47,051 nucleotides of DNA from an uncultured Lachnospiraceae bacterium (GCA_946405625.1 CAMJHQ010000026.1:1-47051), one strand, 5' to 3'. Shown: positions 36,318 to 45,440, numbered from the stretch's first letter. Numbers and translations: made by a program. Notes: generated from the letters alone by a model not told the origin.

Positions 36318-37613
36318 TCACTCTACCGTTATAACCGAATTCATATCATAGAATCCGACCGTATTTTTTGCAGAAACAATCGCAAGTGAACATACATCAT
36401 ACAGTCTGTGATATACTCTGAAATCGTTATTTTCATATCTCGTACAGCCCAGCGAAAGTATATACTGTCCGCCCTGCATATCTGCATTCTGTGTAAAGCT
36501 CACGGTTCTTTCATCTCCCGGAGACATGTTTCCAAGATTCACTCCCTCAAACATGGTATTGGTTCCCGAGATATCCGTGCCCTTTGTATCCTTTATTGTT
36601 ACTGCAACGATCGGATCACTCGTCGGAATATTTGTCCTGATCTTCACCTTAACAGTAAACTCTTCACCCTTCATAAGGGTTCCCGTGATCTTGCCGGATC
36701 CGTCAACCACAGCAAAATCAATTATCTCTATCAGCCTGTCTCCATATTCCTGCAGATCCGGATTAAGCTGAAGTTTATCCTTCATAAGGCCGCTGCTTTC
36801 CGACTCTCTTTCCGACTTACTTTCCGACTTGCTTGAAGTTTCATCACCCGGATTCTTCTGAGGCGTGTCATCGTCATCCAGCATTCCGACCATTGCTTTC
36901 TTATATAGATCAATTATCTGAAACGGCTTTCCTTCGCCGATTTTCTTTCCTTTATCAAGAAGTATAGCCTTATCACAGTATTTCTGTATACTCGACAGAT
37001 CGTGGCTTACAAATACTATGGTCTTTCCGGCTTCCTTAAACTCTTCGAATTTCTTATAGCACTTAGCCTGGAAGAATACATCTCCTACAGAAAGTGCCTC
37101 ATCAACTATCAGTATCTCGGGATCGATATTTATAGCAACCGCAAAAGCAAGTCTTACGAACATTCCCGAGGAATAAGATTTAACGGGCTGATTAACAAAT
37201 TCACCGATATCGGCAAAATCAAGTATCGACTGAAGTCTTGAATCTATCTCCTCCTTGGAGAAGCCCATCATGGTTCCGTTGAGATATACATTTTCAATTC
37301 CTGTATATTCCATATTGAAGCCGGCACCCAGCTCCAGAAGTGCACTTACTCTTCCGTCAATCTCAACCTCACCCGAGGTAGGAGTAAGAACCCCTGTAAT
37401 GATCTTGAGTATCGTCGATTTACCTGCACCGTTGGTTCCTATTATTCCTATGCACTCGCCCTTATTAATATCAAAGGACAGATTCCTTAGGGCATAATGC
37501 TCTTTATATTTTCCACTTCCAAACCCGAGAGAATCCCTGAGCCTGTCAATGTTTCTGTCATATAATTTATAAAGTTTTGTTACATCCTTTACACGAATGG
37601 CATATTCGCTCAT
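36318..37613 (-). CDS. Polysaccharide ABC transporter ATP-binding protein with C-terminal glycan-binding domain (Wzt-like)
   Basis: 431 residues. The ATPase half (about 1-240) has Walker A GIIGTNGAGKST, the signature YSSGMFVRLAFA, Walker B ILIVDEALSVGD and the switch His in VFVSHD. A Ser/Glu-rich linker (about 250-280) leads to a C-terminal beta domain (about 285-431) of the Wzt_C type (PF14524), which in O8/O9a systems recognises the capped chain end before export. GAGG lies nine bases upstream of the start. It forms an exporter with the permease gene 54 nt upstream, and is followed within seven nt by the WbdD-like gene. Teichoic-acid transporters (TagH) have a similar ATPase but lack this kind of C-terminal domain. 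Confidence 0.93.
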   Translation of the reverse strand: MSEYAIRVKDVTKLYKLYDRNIDRLRDSLGFGSGKYKEHYALRNLSFDINKGECIGIIGTNGAGKSTILKIITGVLTPTSGEVEIDGRVSALLELGAGFNMEYTGIENVYLNGTMMGFSKEEIDSRLQSILDFADIGEFVNQPVKSYSSGMFVRLAFAVAINIDPEILIVDEALSVGDVFFQAKCYKKFEEFKEAGKTIVFVSHDLSSIQKYCDKAILLDKGKKIGEGKPFQIIDLYKKAMVGMLDDDDTPQKNPGDETSSKSESKSERESESSGLMKDKLQLNPDLQEYGDRLIEIIDFAVVDGSGKITGTLMKGEEFTVKVKIRTNIPTSDPIVAVTIKDTKGTDISGTNTMFEGVNLGNMSPGDERTVSFTQNADMQGGQYILSLGCTRYENNDFRVYHRLYDVCSLAIVSAKNTVGFYDMNSVITVE

Positions 37614-37667
37614 CTATACAAACCTCTCTCAGTTCCGTCCGGATATCCGATTCCCGTTTTCGACCTT

Positions 37668-38465
37668 CTATAATACATCCGCAAAATGTATCTTGAGCTT
37701 CTTAAAAACTCTCATTCCCAGAAACAGGATCAGCAGCGTCACTGCCCAGAAGTAAAGAGTCCACAGACCTTTTCCTTCCCATACCCATCTTCTGAAGAGC
37801 AGGCTGTCTCTGAAACCGTCAACGATATAGTAAACCGGATTGAGCTTAAATACCTTAAGCAGTACCGGATGATCCTTCAATCTGTCTGCCGCATTCCACA
37901 TGATCGGCGTAAGCCATATTCCAAGCTGCAGCACGAAGATATTTACAAACTGGAACATATCCTTGAAAAATGCTGTGATCGCAGATGTAAGATGAATAAG
38001 TCCCAGGAGCAGCACTATATTGCAGATGATGTAATACGGTATCTGCAATATATGTATGCTCGGAAAGTACCCGTAGCAGATATGTATTACAATCGACAGA
38101 ACTATAAAAAAGATATGTACGAAAAATGCAGAGATTATCTTAACAAGCGGCAGAATATCAATATTGAAAACAACCTTCTTTACCAGATAGCTGTATTCAA
38201 TAAGGCTGTTGGTTCCGCTTGATAAAGCATCCGAAAGGAAAAACCATGGAACAATACCTGAAACCAGATACAGCACAAACGGGTATCCGGTACTGTCACC
38301 CGACTTAAATCCAACCTCAAAGATCAGCCAGTAAACAAGTACTGTCACGATCGGCTGGATAAAAGCCCAGACAATACCGAGATACGATCCCGCGAATTTA
38401 TTTCTAATATCATTTTTAGCCAGTCTTAGTGCTGTGCCTCTGTTGTTCCAGATAGATGCTATCAT
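37668..38465 (-). CDS. Polysaccharide ABC transporter permease (Wzm-like)
   Basis: 265 residues with about six membrane segments. The start ALRLAKNDIRNKFAGSYLGI with VWAFIQPIVTVLVYWLIFEV after it, and the late NIFVLQLGIWLTPIMWNA and KLNPVYYIVDGFRDSLL, are typical of Wzm/TagG-type ABC-2 permeases that export lipid-linked glycans. Its ATG overlaps the stop of the NlpC/P60 gene by four bases (ATGA), so the secreted hydrolase and the exporter are likely translated together. The ATPase gene follows after 54 nt. Confidence 0.94.
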   Translation of the reverse strand: MIASIWNNRGTALRLAKNDIRNKFAGSYLGIVWAFIQPIVTVLVYWLIFEVGFKSGDSTGYPFVLYLVSGIVPWFFLSDALSSGTNSLIEYSYLVKKVVFNIDILPLVKIISAFFVHIFFIVLSIVIHICYGYFPSIHILQIPYYIICNIVLLLGLIHLTSAITAFFKDMFQFVNIFVLQLGIWLTPIMWNAADRLKDHPVLLKVFKLNPVYYIVDGFRDSLLFRRWVWEGKGLWTLYFWAVTLLILFLGMRVFKKLKIHFADVL

Positions 38466-40039
38466 TTCGATGCTTTTCTCTTCTCCCTGTATCCATACTT
38501 AATATAATGAATATAGTATTGTCTGTTATCATTTCCGAACGCAGCTCTGAGATCGCCGTTACGTCCGCTGTTCTTATAGAATACGATGTTGAAGGATTCC
38601 TTTGCGATTCTTCCTTCTCTCATACCATTCTTGACGAAATGTTCAAGTACAGCCTTATCATCGTTTCCGAATGCACGCTTAATATCAGGATATCTGTTTA
38701 TATAATAATTATAATCATATACCAGGCTGTAATCTAAGTGCGGTCCGTACTTTCCTGTATAAACCGTCTCATAATCATTCAGCTGAGTCACACCTGTCGC
38801 AACTCTCTTTTCCCTGATACCATACTTCATATAATGTTTATAATATGATTCTGTATTGCTTCCGAAGGCACGACGAAGATCTCTGTAATTGTACATATAT
38901 GACTGAACATCGAAGTTCTTCTTCGCTATTCTTCCTTCCTTCATACCTCTGGTTACGAAATGCTTGAGTGTCTGCTCATCTTCCTCACCGAAGTACGCTT
39001 TGATATCCGGATTCATCTCCTGATAATATCTGAAGTCATATACAGCCGAATAATCAACACCGTTATATACTGTAACAGGATTGAGAACCTTTACGGCATT
39101 TCTCTGTTCTCTGATTCCATACTTAAGATAGTGCAGATAATACTGCTTCTGAGATGTACCGAAGGCCTTTCTCAGATCTTCATAATTTCTTCTGTAAGCT
39201 GTGACGTTGAATCTTTCGCTTGCCTGACGTCCCTCACGCATTCCGTAATTTATGAAATGTGTAAGATACTGCTCTGCAAGCTTAGCATTTTCTTCCTTTG
39301 AATTATTAGCAGACGGTAAACCGAGTACTGCAACAACATCAGGATGATGCTCTCTGTAATACTTATAATCATAAACCGGTGAATAATCCACACCTAAGAG
39401 AACTCCGTTTTCCGGATCATAGAATACATTATTTGATGATACACCGTATGGTCTTACGATGATCCATCCGCCGCCCGCATCATATCCTCCGAAATATGAA
39501 GATGCCCAAGGTGAAAGAAGACTATGCTCCTGTACACCGACACCCGGATTAAGTGCGGAAACCGCATTTCCGTCACCGGTTGCGATTGCAACATGATCAG
39601 TAGTGATAATGAGATCACCGGCCTGAGCAAGCTTCGGATCCTTACCTACATATGTGCCGAACTGCTTATAGCTGTAAAACATCCAGCCGTTTGTCTCACT
39701 TTCAGAATCGTTTCTGTAAGGCCACAGATTAATTCCGAACTTCTCGAAAATAGCACATACGAAACCGGAGCAGTCAACTCCCGTTTCAAGATTCTTTCCG
39801 GCATATACATAATCAACCTTACCGATATAGGATCTTGCCATTGCAACTATTTCATCGCCCTTGGTCTTTCTGCCGTTATTCTGATTCTGCTGATTCTGGT
39901 TCTGATCTGTTGTCTCTTTTGTCTCATCAGCTCTAACAGTACTTGCCGCAGGTGTTGTAAATGCAAGCGACGCACCAATGGCAAATGCCATAGCAAAGCT
40001 GATCACTCTGGTTCCTATTCTGCGTTTTTTCAAATTCAT
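38462..40039 (-). CDS. Secreted NlpC/P60 peptidase with three surface repeats
   Basis: 525 residues. A signal peptide (about 1-37, ending TVRADE) and a Gln/Asn linker precede an NlpC/P60 domain (about 62-195) with the catalytic Cys in GVDCSGFVC (about 88) and His in TTDHVAIATG (about 148). It should cut peptide stems of peptidoglycan. Three paired repeats (about 212-523) follow; the first carries an insert of about ten residues (LPSANNSKEENAK). GGAG lies eight bases before the start. The stop overlaps the Wzm-like start. A weak promoter candidate lies in the 139-nt gap upstream. Confidence 0.93.
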   Translation of the reverse strand: MNLKKRRIGTRVISFAMAFAIGASLAFTTPAASTVRADETKETTDQNQNQQNQNNGRKTKGDEIVAMARSYIGKVDYVYAGKNLETGVDCSGFVCAIFEKFGINLWPYRNDSESETNGWMFYSYKQFGTYVGKDPKLAQAGDLIITTDHVAIATGDGNAVSALNPGVGVQEHSLLSPWASSYFGGYDAGGGWIIVRPYGVSSNNVFYDPENGVLLGVDYSPVYDYKYYREHHPDVVAVLGLPSANNSKEENAKLAEQYLTHFINYGMREGRQASERFNVTAYRRNYEDLRKAFGTSQKQYYLHYLKYGIREQRNAVKVLNPVTVYNGVDYSAVYDFRYYQEMNPDIKAYFGEEDEQTLKHFVTRGMKEGRIAKKNFDVQSYMYNYRDLRRAFGSNTESYYKHYMKYGIREKRVATGVTQLNDYETVYTGKYGPHLDYSLVYDYNYYINRYPDIKRAFGNDDKAVLEHFVKNGMREGRIAKESFNIVFYKNSGRNGDLRAAFGNDNRQYYIHYIKYGYREKRKASK

Positions 40040-40144
40040 AAATCACTCTCCGTAAAACTCACAATATCATTTATCCAACCCGGCTCAGTTGAGCCTGATC
40101 ATATACTTGAAAGCGTTAACACTTCTTAAAAAACAACTCACAAC

Positions 40145-40173
40145 ATACTAACAAAGCCTTTACAAAAAATCAA
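40145..40173 (-). promoter_or_regulatory. Possible promoter before the NlpC/P60-wzm-wzt segment
   Basis: Minus strand TTGATT (40168-40173), 17-nt spacer, TAGTAT (40145-40150). It is a moderate match but sits in the only gap above 100 nt within the dapF-rmlA run. The leader then forms GGCTC/GAGCC around AACT (near 40090). Confidence 0.35.
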
Positions 40174-40178
40174 CTTTA

Positions 40179-42149
40179 TTAATATGCCTTACGCTTTTCC
40201 TTGCTGCCCCACTTGATATAGTGCATGTAGTAAGATTTGTTGTCTCCTCCGTAAGCAGCTCTGAGATCCGCATAATTTGCTTTATAAACCTTAAGATTGA
40301 AGGTCTTTATCGCCTGTCGGCCTTCCCTCATTCCATGTGTTACAAAATGTCTGAGTACGGCCACTTCGTCATTGCCGTAAGCTCTCTTAACATCGGGATT
40401 ATTATTCACATAGTACGTATAATCATATACCTTGCTGTAATCCACTCCGTTATATACCGTAGTTCCCTGCCTCAGCTCTGTGATTCCTGTGGTTATGCGG
40501 TTTTCTTTATATCCTCTTCTGATATAGTGCATATAATATGCAGTATTATCATTTCCGAAAGCAGCTCTCAGATCCCTGTAGCCGAGCTTATAGGATTTTA
40601 CATCAAAGGTTTCTATAGCTCTTCGGCCTTCCTTCATTCCATACTTAATGAAATGTCTGAGTACGGCAACATCATCTGCTCCGTAAGCCTTCTTAACATC
40701 AGGATTATTCTTCAGATAATAATAGAAGTTATATACCTTGCTGTAATCCACTCCGTCCAGCTTGGTAACAGGATTCATAAGAGTCGTAACTCCCACAGCC
40801 TTACGGCCTTCCTTATAACCTCTTCTTATAAAATGCAGATAATACTGCGGCAGATCTCCGCCAAATGCAATCCTGAGATCGGCATTTGCATTTCTGTAAG
40901 ACTTGACATCAAAATCAGCCTTTGCCTGTCTGCCTTCCTTCATTCCGTGTGTTACGAAATGCCTCAGTACTGCAAGATAATCATTTCCGAATGCCTTCTT
41001 CACATCGGCATGATGACTTACATAATAGTTATAATCAAATACTCTTGCGTAATCGACTCCGTTATATACAGTAACCGGACCCGTAGGCTTTTCCTTTGCC
41101 GCACGGTCAAGACAGGTCTTCTTGAACCATGAACCTGTCGTTGTAAGATCCGAGTCTGTCCAGCCCGAACGCTTGCTGCAGCTTGTCTTCAGATAAGCTG
41201 AGCTTTCTCCCTTGTTGGAGAGATGCCAGCAGAAGAAGCTGATACTGTACTGATCAAAAAGTGCCATCCATTTGTTTGCACTGTCTGTATTGTAGCTTCC
41301 GTTACCGCTTGCATCACATATTCCGAATTCGGAACAGAATACCGGCACTCCACTATTGAGCGCAGACTTAACATTGTCATAAACCCAATTTCCGTCTCCG
41401 CCTATATGCGTAGCAGAGTAGAAATGTACCGTATACATCGTATTTGAATAAGAAAGCTTATGAGCCGCAACCTCATCCGGTTCCTGCGACCAGGTATTCG
41501 TACCTACGATGACTACTGCCTGAGTATATTTCCTTATAACAGGAAGAATCTGATTGGCATAGGAATACAGATCATTTCCGCTTCCGTTATACCACTCGGT
41601 ATTGACCGGTTCGTTGCATATCTCATAAAGTACATTTCCGTAGCTTCTGTACTTTGAAGCATATTTATCGAAAAAGCTTATCGCACTGCTCTTCCAAGTA
41701 TTCGGATTTGCAGTTCCTCCGTAAGCATCATGTACATGCCAGTCTATCAGCACATACATTCCCAGGTCCTTCGCTATCGATACAGCCTTGTCTATATAGC
41801 CATCCATCCGTGATGCGGCTCCTTCAGTATATCCTCCCTGTGTAACATACACCGGAAGTCTTACCGCATTTACTCCGAAGCTGTCCCGGAGTGTTTTGAA
41901 GGATTCTGTGGAAATATAGTTATATCCGACATCCCACTGAAGGCCGTGCAGCGACGCGCCTCTCAGCTGAAACTTCTCATTATGAGAATCCTTCAGATAT
42001 ATTCCGTCAACATGGAGTTCTCCGTGTTTTCCGAAAGGTGTACTATTATAATCTTCAGCAGCTTTTACATTTTCCCCTCCCGGTACTATGAAAATACCGG
42101 CTATAAATACCATTAACGAAAGCAGTAAGCTTATTACTCTTTTCTTCAT
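40179..42149 (-). CDS. Secreted GH5 endoglucanase-like enzyme with three surface repeats
   Basis: 656 residues. The signal peptide (about 1-31) precedes a glycoside hydrolase family 5 domain (about 35-345) with FQLRGASLHGLQW, NAVRLPVYV, LIDWHVHD, the acid/base Glu in YEICNEPVN (about 179), YTVHFYSATH and the nucleophile Glu in PVFCSEFGI (about 271). It most resembles bacterial beta-1,4-endoglucanases (GH5_2-like), so cellulose or a related beta-glucan is the likely substrate. Three paired repeats (about 362-656) follow to the very end. It starts 24 nt after the CAP gene, with GAGG upstream. A plant-fibre enzyme held on the surface suits a gut or rumen lifestyle. Confidence 0.94.
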   Translation of the reverse strand: MKKRVISLLLSLMVFIAGIFIVPGGENVKAAEDYNSTPFGKHGELHVDGIYLKDSHNEKFQLRGASLHGLQWDVGYNYISTESFKTLRDSFGVNAVRLPVYVTQGGYTEGAASRMDGYIDKAVSIAKDLGMYVLIDWHVHDAYGGTANPNTWKSSAISFFDKYASKYRSYGNVLYEICNEPVNTEWYNGSGNDLYSYANQILPVIRKYTQAVVIVGTNTWSQEPDEVAAHKLSYSNTMYTVHFYSATHIGGDGNWVYDNVKSALNSGVPVFCSEFGICDASGNGSYNTDSANKWMALFDQYSISFFCWHLSNKGESSAYLKTSCSKRSGWTDSDLTTTGSWFKKTCLDRAAKEKPTGPVTVYNGVDYARVFDYNYYVSHHADVKKAFGNDYLAVLRHFVTHGMKEGRQAKADFDVKSYRNANADLRIAFGGDLPQYYLHFIRRGYKEGRKAVGVTTLMNPVTKLDGVDYSKVYNFYYYLKNNPDVKKAYGADDVAVLRHFIKYGMKEGRRAIETFDVKSYKLGYRDLRAAFGNDNTAYYMHYIRRGYKENRITTGITELRQGTTVYNGVDYSKVYDYTYYVNNNPDVKRAYGNDEVAVLRHFVTHGMREGRQAIKTFNLKVYKANYADLRAAYGGDNKSYYMHYIKWGSKEKRKAY

Positions 42150-42173
42150 GGTTTTTCCTCGCTACTCTATAAA

Positions 42174-44384
42174 TTATTTACCGTTTCTCTTCTCTTTATA
42201 TCCCCACTTAATATAATGCATATAGTAGGATCTGTTATCATTTCCGAAAGCCTGTCTCAGGTCTGCATATCTGGCCTTATATCTCTGCATGTTGAATTCG
42301 GCAGAGCCCTGTCTTCCTTCTCTCATTCCGTTGTTTACGAAATGGCGGATGACAGCCTGTTCATTGTTTCCAAAGGCTTTCTTTACATCAGGATTGTTAT
42401 TTACATAGTATGTATAATTATATACCCTGCTGTAATCTACCCCGTTATATATCGTGGTGCCCTGCTGCAGTTCGGTTATTCCGGTAGCCTTACGCTTTTC
42501 TCTGTAGCCCCATCCGATATAATGCAGATAATATGACTTGTTATTGTTTCCGTATACAGCTCTGAGGTCGCCGTAGCCGAGAATATATGATCTTACATCG
42601 AAATTCTCACTGGCTCTTCTTCCCTCTCTCATTCCACTGTTAATGAAATGTCTGAGAGTTGCAATATCGTCTTCTCCGAAGGCCTTCTTTACGTCAGGAT
42701 TATGATTCACATAATAGTTGTAATCATATACTCTGCTGTAATCTACACCGTCCAGCTTGGTAACAGGATTGACTACATGCGGAACGCCTGTTGCTATACG
42801 GCCTTCTCTGCTTCCGTACTTGATATAATGTTCATAATACTTCGGAAGACTGTTTCCGAATGCAAGTCTGAGATCCTGATATGCATTCTTGTAGGAATTA
42901 ACATCGAAGTTACCCTTTGCCTGTCTTCCTTCTCTCATTCCGTTTGTAACGAAATGCTTGATGGCTCCTTCAGGATTTCCGTTAAATGCAGCCATAAGAT
43001 CCGGATACTTCTTTAAATAATATACATAGTCATAAACCTTGCTGTAATCAACTCCGTTATAGACTGTAGTTCCCTTTATATTAGATTCGGACGGGTCGCT
43101 GATCTTCGACATGTCCTCTCCCATACTGAAGAAATCTACAGAATAATTAATTATAACAGCATTTCCGTTCTTATCCTTGAGTCCCTCAACTTTTACATTA
43201 TATCTTCCGCTGTAAGCAAATGCTCCGAGCTTTGATGAACCGATCTGGAACATTATGCAGTTTCCGATACCATAACTGTTTGTATCAACATGGAAATATG
43301 ATCCTGTCATATCAGACATTACAGGTGATGACTTATCATATGCCGATGTCAGTACCCAGCTCTTTCCGTCGAGCGGTCTTGTGATCGTAATCTTTGCGGA
43401 ATTAAGCACACTTTTGGATGTATTAAACTTGCTTGGGTTAAGTGTGATAGTCCACGGCGTATTGATGTTGAAGATATCATTCGGGAAGTTGCCGCTTGCC
43501 GGCCATGATATAAAATCATAATCCGATACAGAGGCACTTGAATCAAATATCTTTGATACCATATAGCTATGACCGTCTGTACTCTCGGCATATCCCAGAC
43601 CTATCTTTCCGAGATAAGGATACAGGAACCATCTCCTGTGTCCGGCAGTTGTAAGATTCTGTGTCGAATTATTATCATTCATACATCCGTAAATGGACTG
43701 CTGAAGCGAATACTTCGGATCATAACCCGCCCTCATAGATATATTGCTGCTTGAAGTTGCATCATATCCATAAGAATAGAATGTTGAATCCATATCCGAA
43801 GGTCTCGGAGGATAATGCGACAGACTGAAGCTCGGATCTGCATTTCTGCTTGCCGCAAGAAGTACCGCACCATACTGTGCTCCGTAGCTTCCGTAGCAGG
43901 AATCATAATCCAATGTTACGCTTCCGAGTCCTGCAACATATCTATAGAAATTAATGAAATAATATCCCGAATTGGTAAAGTTGGTATCAAGTTTTCCGAT
44001 GGAATACGGATATACCGTTGAAGGAGCAACCTGAAATATCCTGGATACGGTATTTGACTTAACTGTTCCGTACTTAGATATGATCTGCTGCTGAGTAGGC
44101 TTCTTTATACTATTTACTCCACTCTGTGTATATGTAGTTACGGCAAGGTCCTGTGATTCACCGTATCCTATGGTCGGAGCCGCATCATACGCACTGTAAT
44201 CTTCAGCAAATTCATGTGTTACAGGCTCGGCTTCTTCAGACTCCGGATCATCGGAATTTTCAGCCGCATATACTACCGATGCATATTTCTCACCCGCAAA
44301 TCCGTCAATAAAAGGTACAGCTGCACCCGTTGAGAAAATAAGTGATGCCGCAAGAATAATGCCTCTTAAAAATCTCTTTCTCAT
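42174..44384 (-). CDS. Secreted CAP-domain protein with extra beta domain and three surface repeats
   Basis: 736 residues. A signal peptide (about 1-40, ending VVYAAE) and a Glu-rich stretch come first. A divergent CAP domain (about 115-280) follows with YYFINFYRYVAGLGSV, the His in FSLSHYPPRPSD and LTTAGHRRWFLYPYLGKIGLG. A beta-rich region (about 290-425) of the kind that often follows CAP in Clostridia comes next, then three paired repeats (about 440-733). Its start overlaps the dapF stop by four bases. The activity is unknown. Confidence 0.88.
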   Translation of the reverse strand: MRKRFLRGIILAASLIFSTGAAVPFIDGFAGEKYASVVYAAENSDDPESEEAEPVTHEFAEDYSAYDAAPTIGYGESQDLAVTTYTQSGVNSIKKPTQQQIISKYGTVKSNTVSRIFQVAPSTVYPYSIGKLDTNFTNSGYYFINFYRYVAGLGSVTLDYDSCYGSYGAQYGAVLLAASRNADPSFSLSHYPPRPSDMDSTFYSYGYDATSSSNISMRAGYDPKYSLQQSIYGCMNDNNSTQNLTTAGHRRWFLYPYLGKIGLGYAESTDGHSYMVSKIFDSSASVSDYDFISWPASGNFPNDIFNINTPWTITLNPSKFNTSKSVLNSAKITITRPLDGKSWVLTSAYDKSSPVMSDMTGSYFHVDTNSYGIGNCIMFQIGSSKLGAFAYSGRYNVKVEGLKDKNGNAVIINYSVDFFSMGEDMSKISDPSESNIKGTTVYNGVDYSKVYDYVYYLKKYPDLMAAFNGNPEGAIKHFVTNGMREGRQAKGNFDVNSYKNAYQDLRLAFGNSLPKYYEHYIKYGSREGRIATGVPHVVNPVTKLDGVDYSRVYDYNYYVNHNPDVKKAFGEDDIATLRHFINSGMREGRRASENFDVRSYILGYGDLRAVYGNNNKSYYLHYIGWGYREKRKATGITELQQGTTIYNGVDYSRVYNYTYYVNNNPDVKKAFGNNEQAVIRHFVNNGMREGRQGSAEFNMQRYKARYADLRQAFGNDNRSYYMHYIKWGYKEKRNGK

Positions 44385-45256
44385 AAAATACCACTCTCCC
44401 TATCAAAAACACCTTCAAAAACCGTTGTTGCAGGTCCGGTCATAAAGACCGTATTGGAATTTCTATCCCATTTAATAGTTAAGTCTCCCCCCAGCAAAGA
44501 GACAGTTACTTCATCTTCTGTATAATTGTTCAGAATACTTGCGACAACTGATGCACATGCACCTGTTCCGCATGCAAGGGTCTCTCCCGAGCCTCGCTCC
44601 CAAACTCTCATTTTTATATGTTTTCTGTCTATGATCTGAATAAACTCAGTATTTACACGATTCGGAAACATAGGACTGTTTTCGAAATCCGGACCGATGT
44701 CTTCAAGATCAAGACTCTCAGTATCTTCAACGAAGAGTATATTATGAGGATTACCCATAGATACTGCAGTTGTCTTATACACCTCACCTCTGACAGTCAG
44801 AGGTACAGATATAAGTGCACCCGTAGCTTCATCGATTTCCTGTCCCGGCTGAACAACGGCCGGAATATCCTCCGGCTTAAAAATCGGTGCTCCCATATCG
44901 ACCGTGACACTCTCGGTAAGTCCGTTATCTCCTATATGGAGCGAAAGCTTCTTGATTCCCGCAAGTGTCTCAACCGTAATCTCATTCTTTTTTACAATGC
45001 CTTTATCATATGCGAACTTTCCTACACATCGTATTCCGTTGCCGCACATTTCACCTCTGGAGCCATCAAGGTTGTACATATCCATTCTTACATCGGCTAC
45101 ATCACTCGGACATATAAGTATAAGTCCATCCGATCCTATTCCGAAGTGTCTGTCACTGACACGGACTGCAAGTCCTGACGGATCATCCACCTGCTCCTCA
45201 AAACAATTGATATATACATAATCGTTTCCGATTCCATGCATCTTGGTAAACTTCAT
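44381..45256 (-). CDS. dapF: Diaminopimelate epimerase
   Basis: 291 residues from ATG 45256, with GGAGG five bases upstream; a TTG one codon earlier is unlikely. The start MKFTKMHGIGNDYVYINCF, the first catalytic Cys in GEMCGNGIRC and the second in ETLACGTGACA are diagnostic. It turns LL- into meso-diaminopimelate for peptidoglycan and lysine. It opens the long run that ends with rmlA and overlaps the following CAP gene by four bases, an unusual coupling of cytoplasmic cell-wall precursor synthesis with a secreted surface protein. Confidence 0.97.
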   Translation of the reverse strand: MKFTKMHGIGNDYVYINCFEEQVDDPSGLAVRVSDRHFGIGSDGLILICPSDVADVRMDMYNLDGSRGEMCGNGIRCVGKFAYDKGIVKKNEITVETLAGIKKLSLHIGDNGLTESVTVDMGAPIFKPEDIPAVVQPGQEIDEATGALISVPLTVRGEVYKTTAVSMGNPHNILFVEDTESLDLEDIGPDFENSPMFPNRVNTEFIQIIDRKHIKMRVWERGSGETLACGTGACASVVASILNNYTEDEVTVSLLGGDLTIKWDRNSNTVFMTGPATTVFEGVFDRESGIL

Positions 45257-45440
45257 CAAAACCTCCTGAAATCACAAATTTCACCAAAATATATTTTACC
45301 ACAAAATGTCTTGATATAGAAGAAAAAATATTAAAAATGTGTGAAAGATTTGTAACATAATTGTAATAATTATATTTTACAAAAACGAAAATTATAAATG
45401 AAACGATTCTGTTCAAACCCTCAGATTGATAAATCTTTTT
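45257..45440. other. AT-rich gap upstream of dapF
   Basis: About 180 very AT-rich bases. The best promoter candidate on the minus strand is TTACAA (45350-45355), 16-nt spacer, TAATAT (45328-45333), a modest match, which would give a leader of about 70 nt for dapF. The small frame that could be drawn across it has no coding features. Confidence 0.3.

Noticed and set aside
40221-41132. Long plus-strand open frame (303 codons) opposite the GH5 repeat region
   Set aside because: It is the antisense shadow of the surface repeats, rich in Ile/Ser/Leu, with no family features, and the minus strand encodes an unmistakable enzyme there.
25164-44384. Assigning the surface repeats to SLH, CWB2 or choline-binding repeats
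   Set aside because: None of the landmark residues of those families is present; the conserved core is PDLKKAFG/HFxxxGxxEGR.
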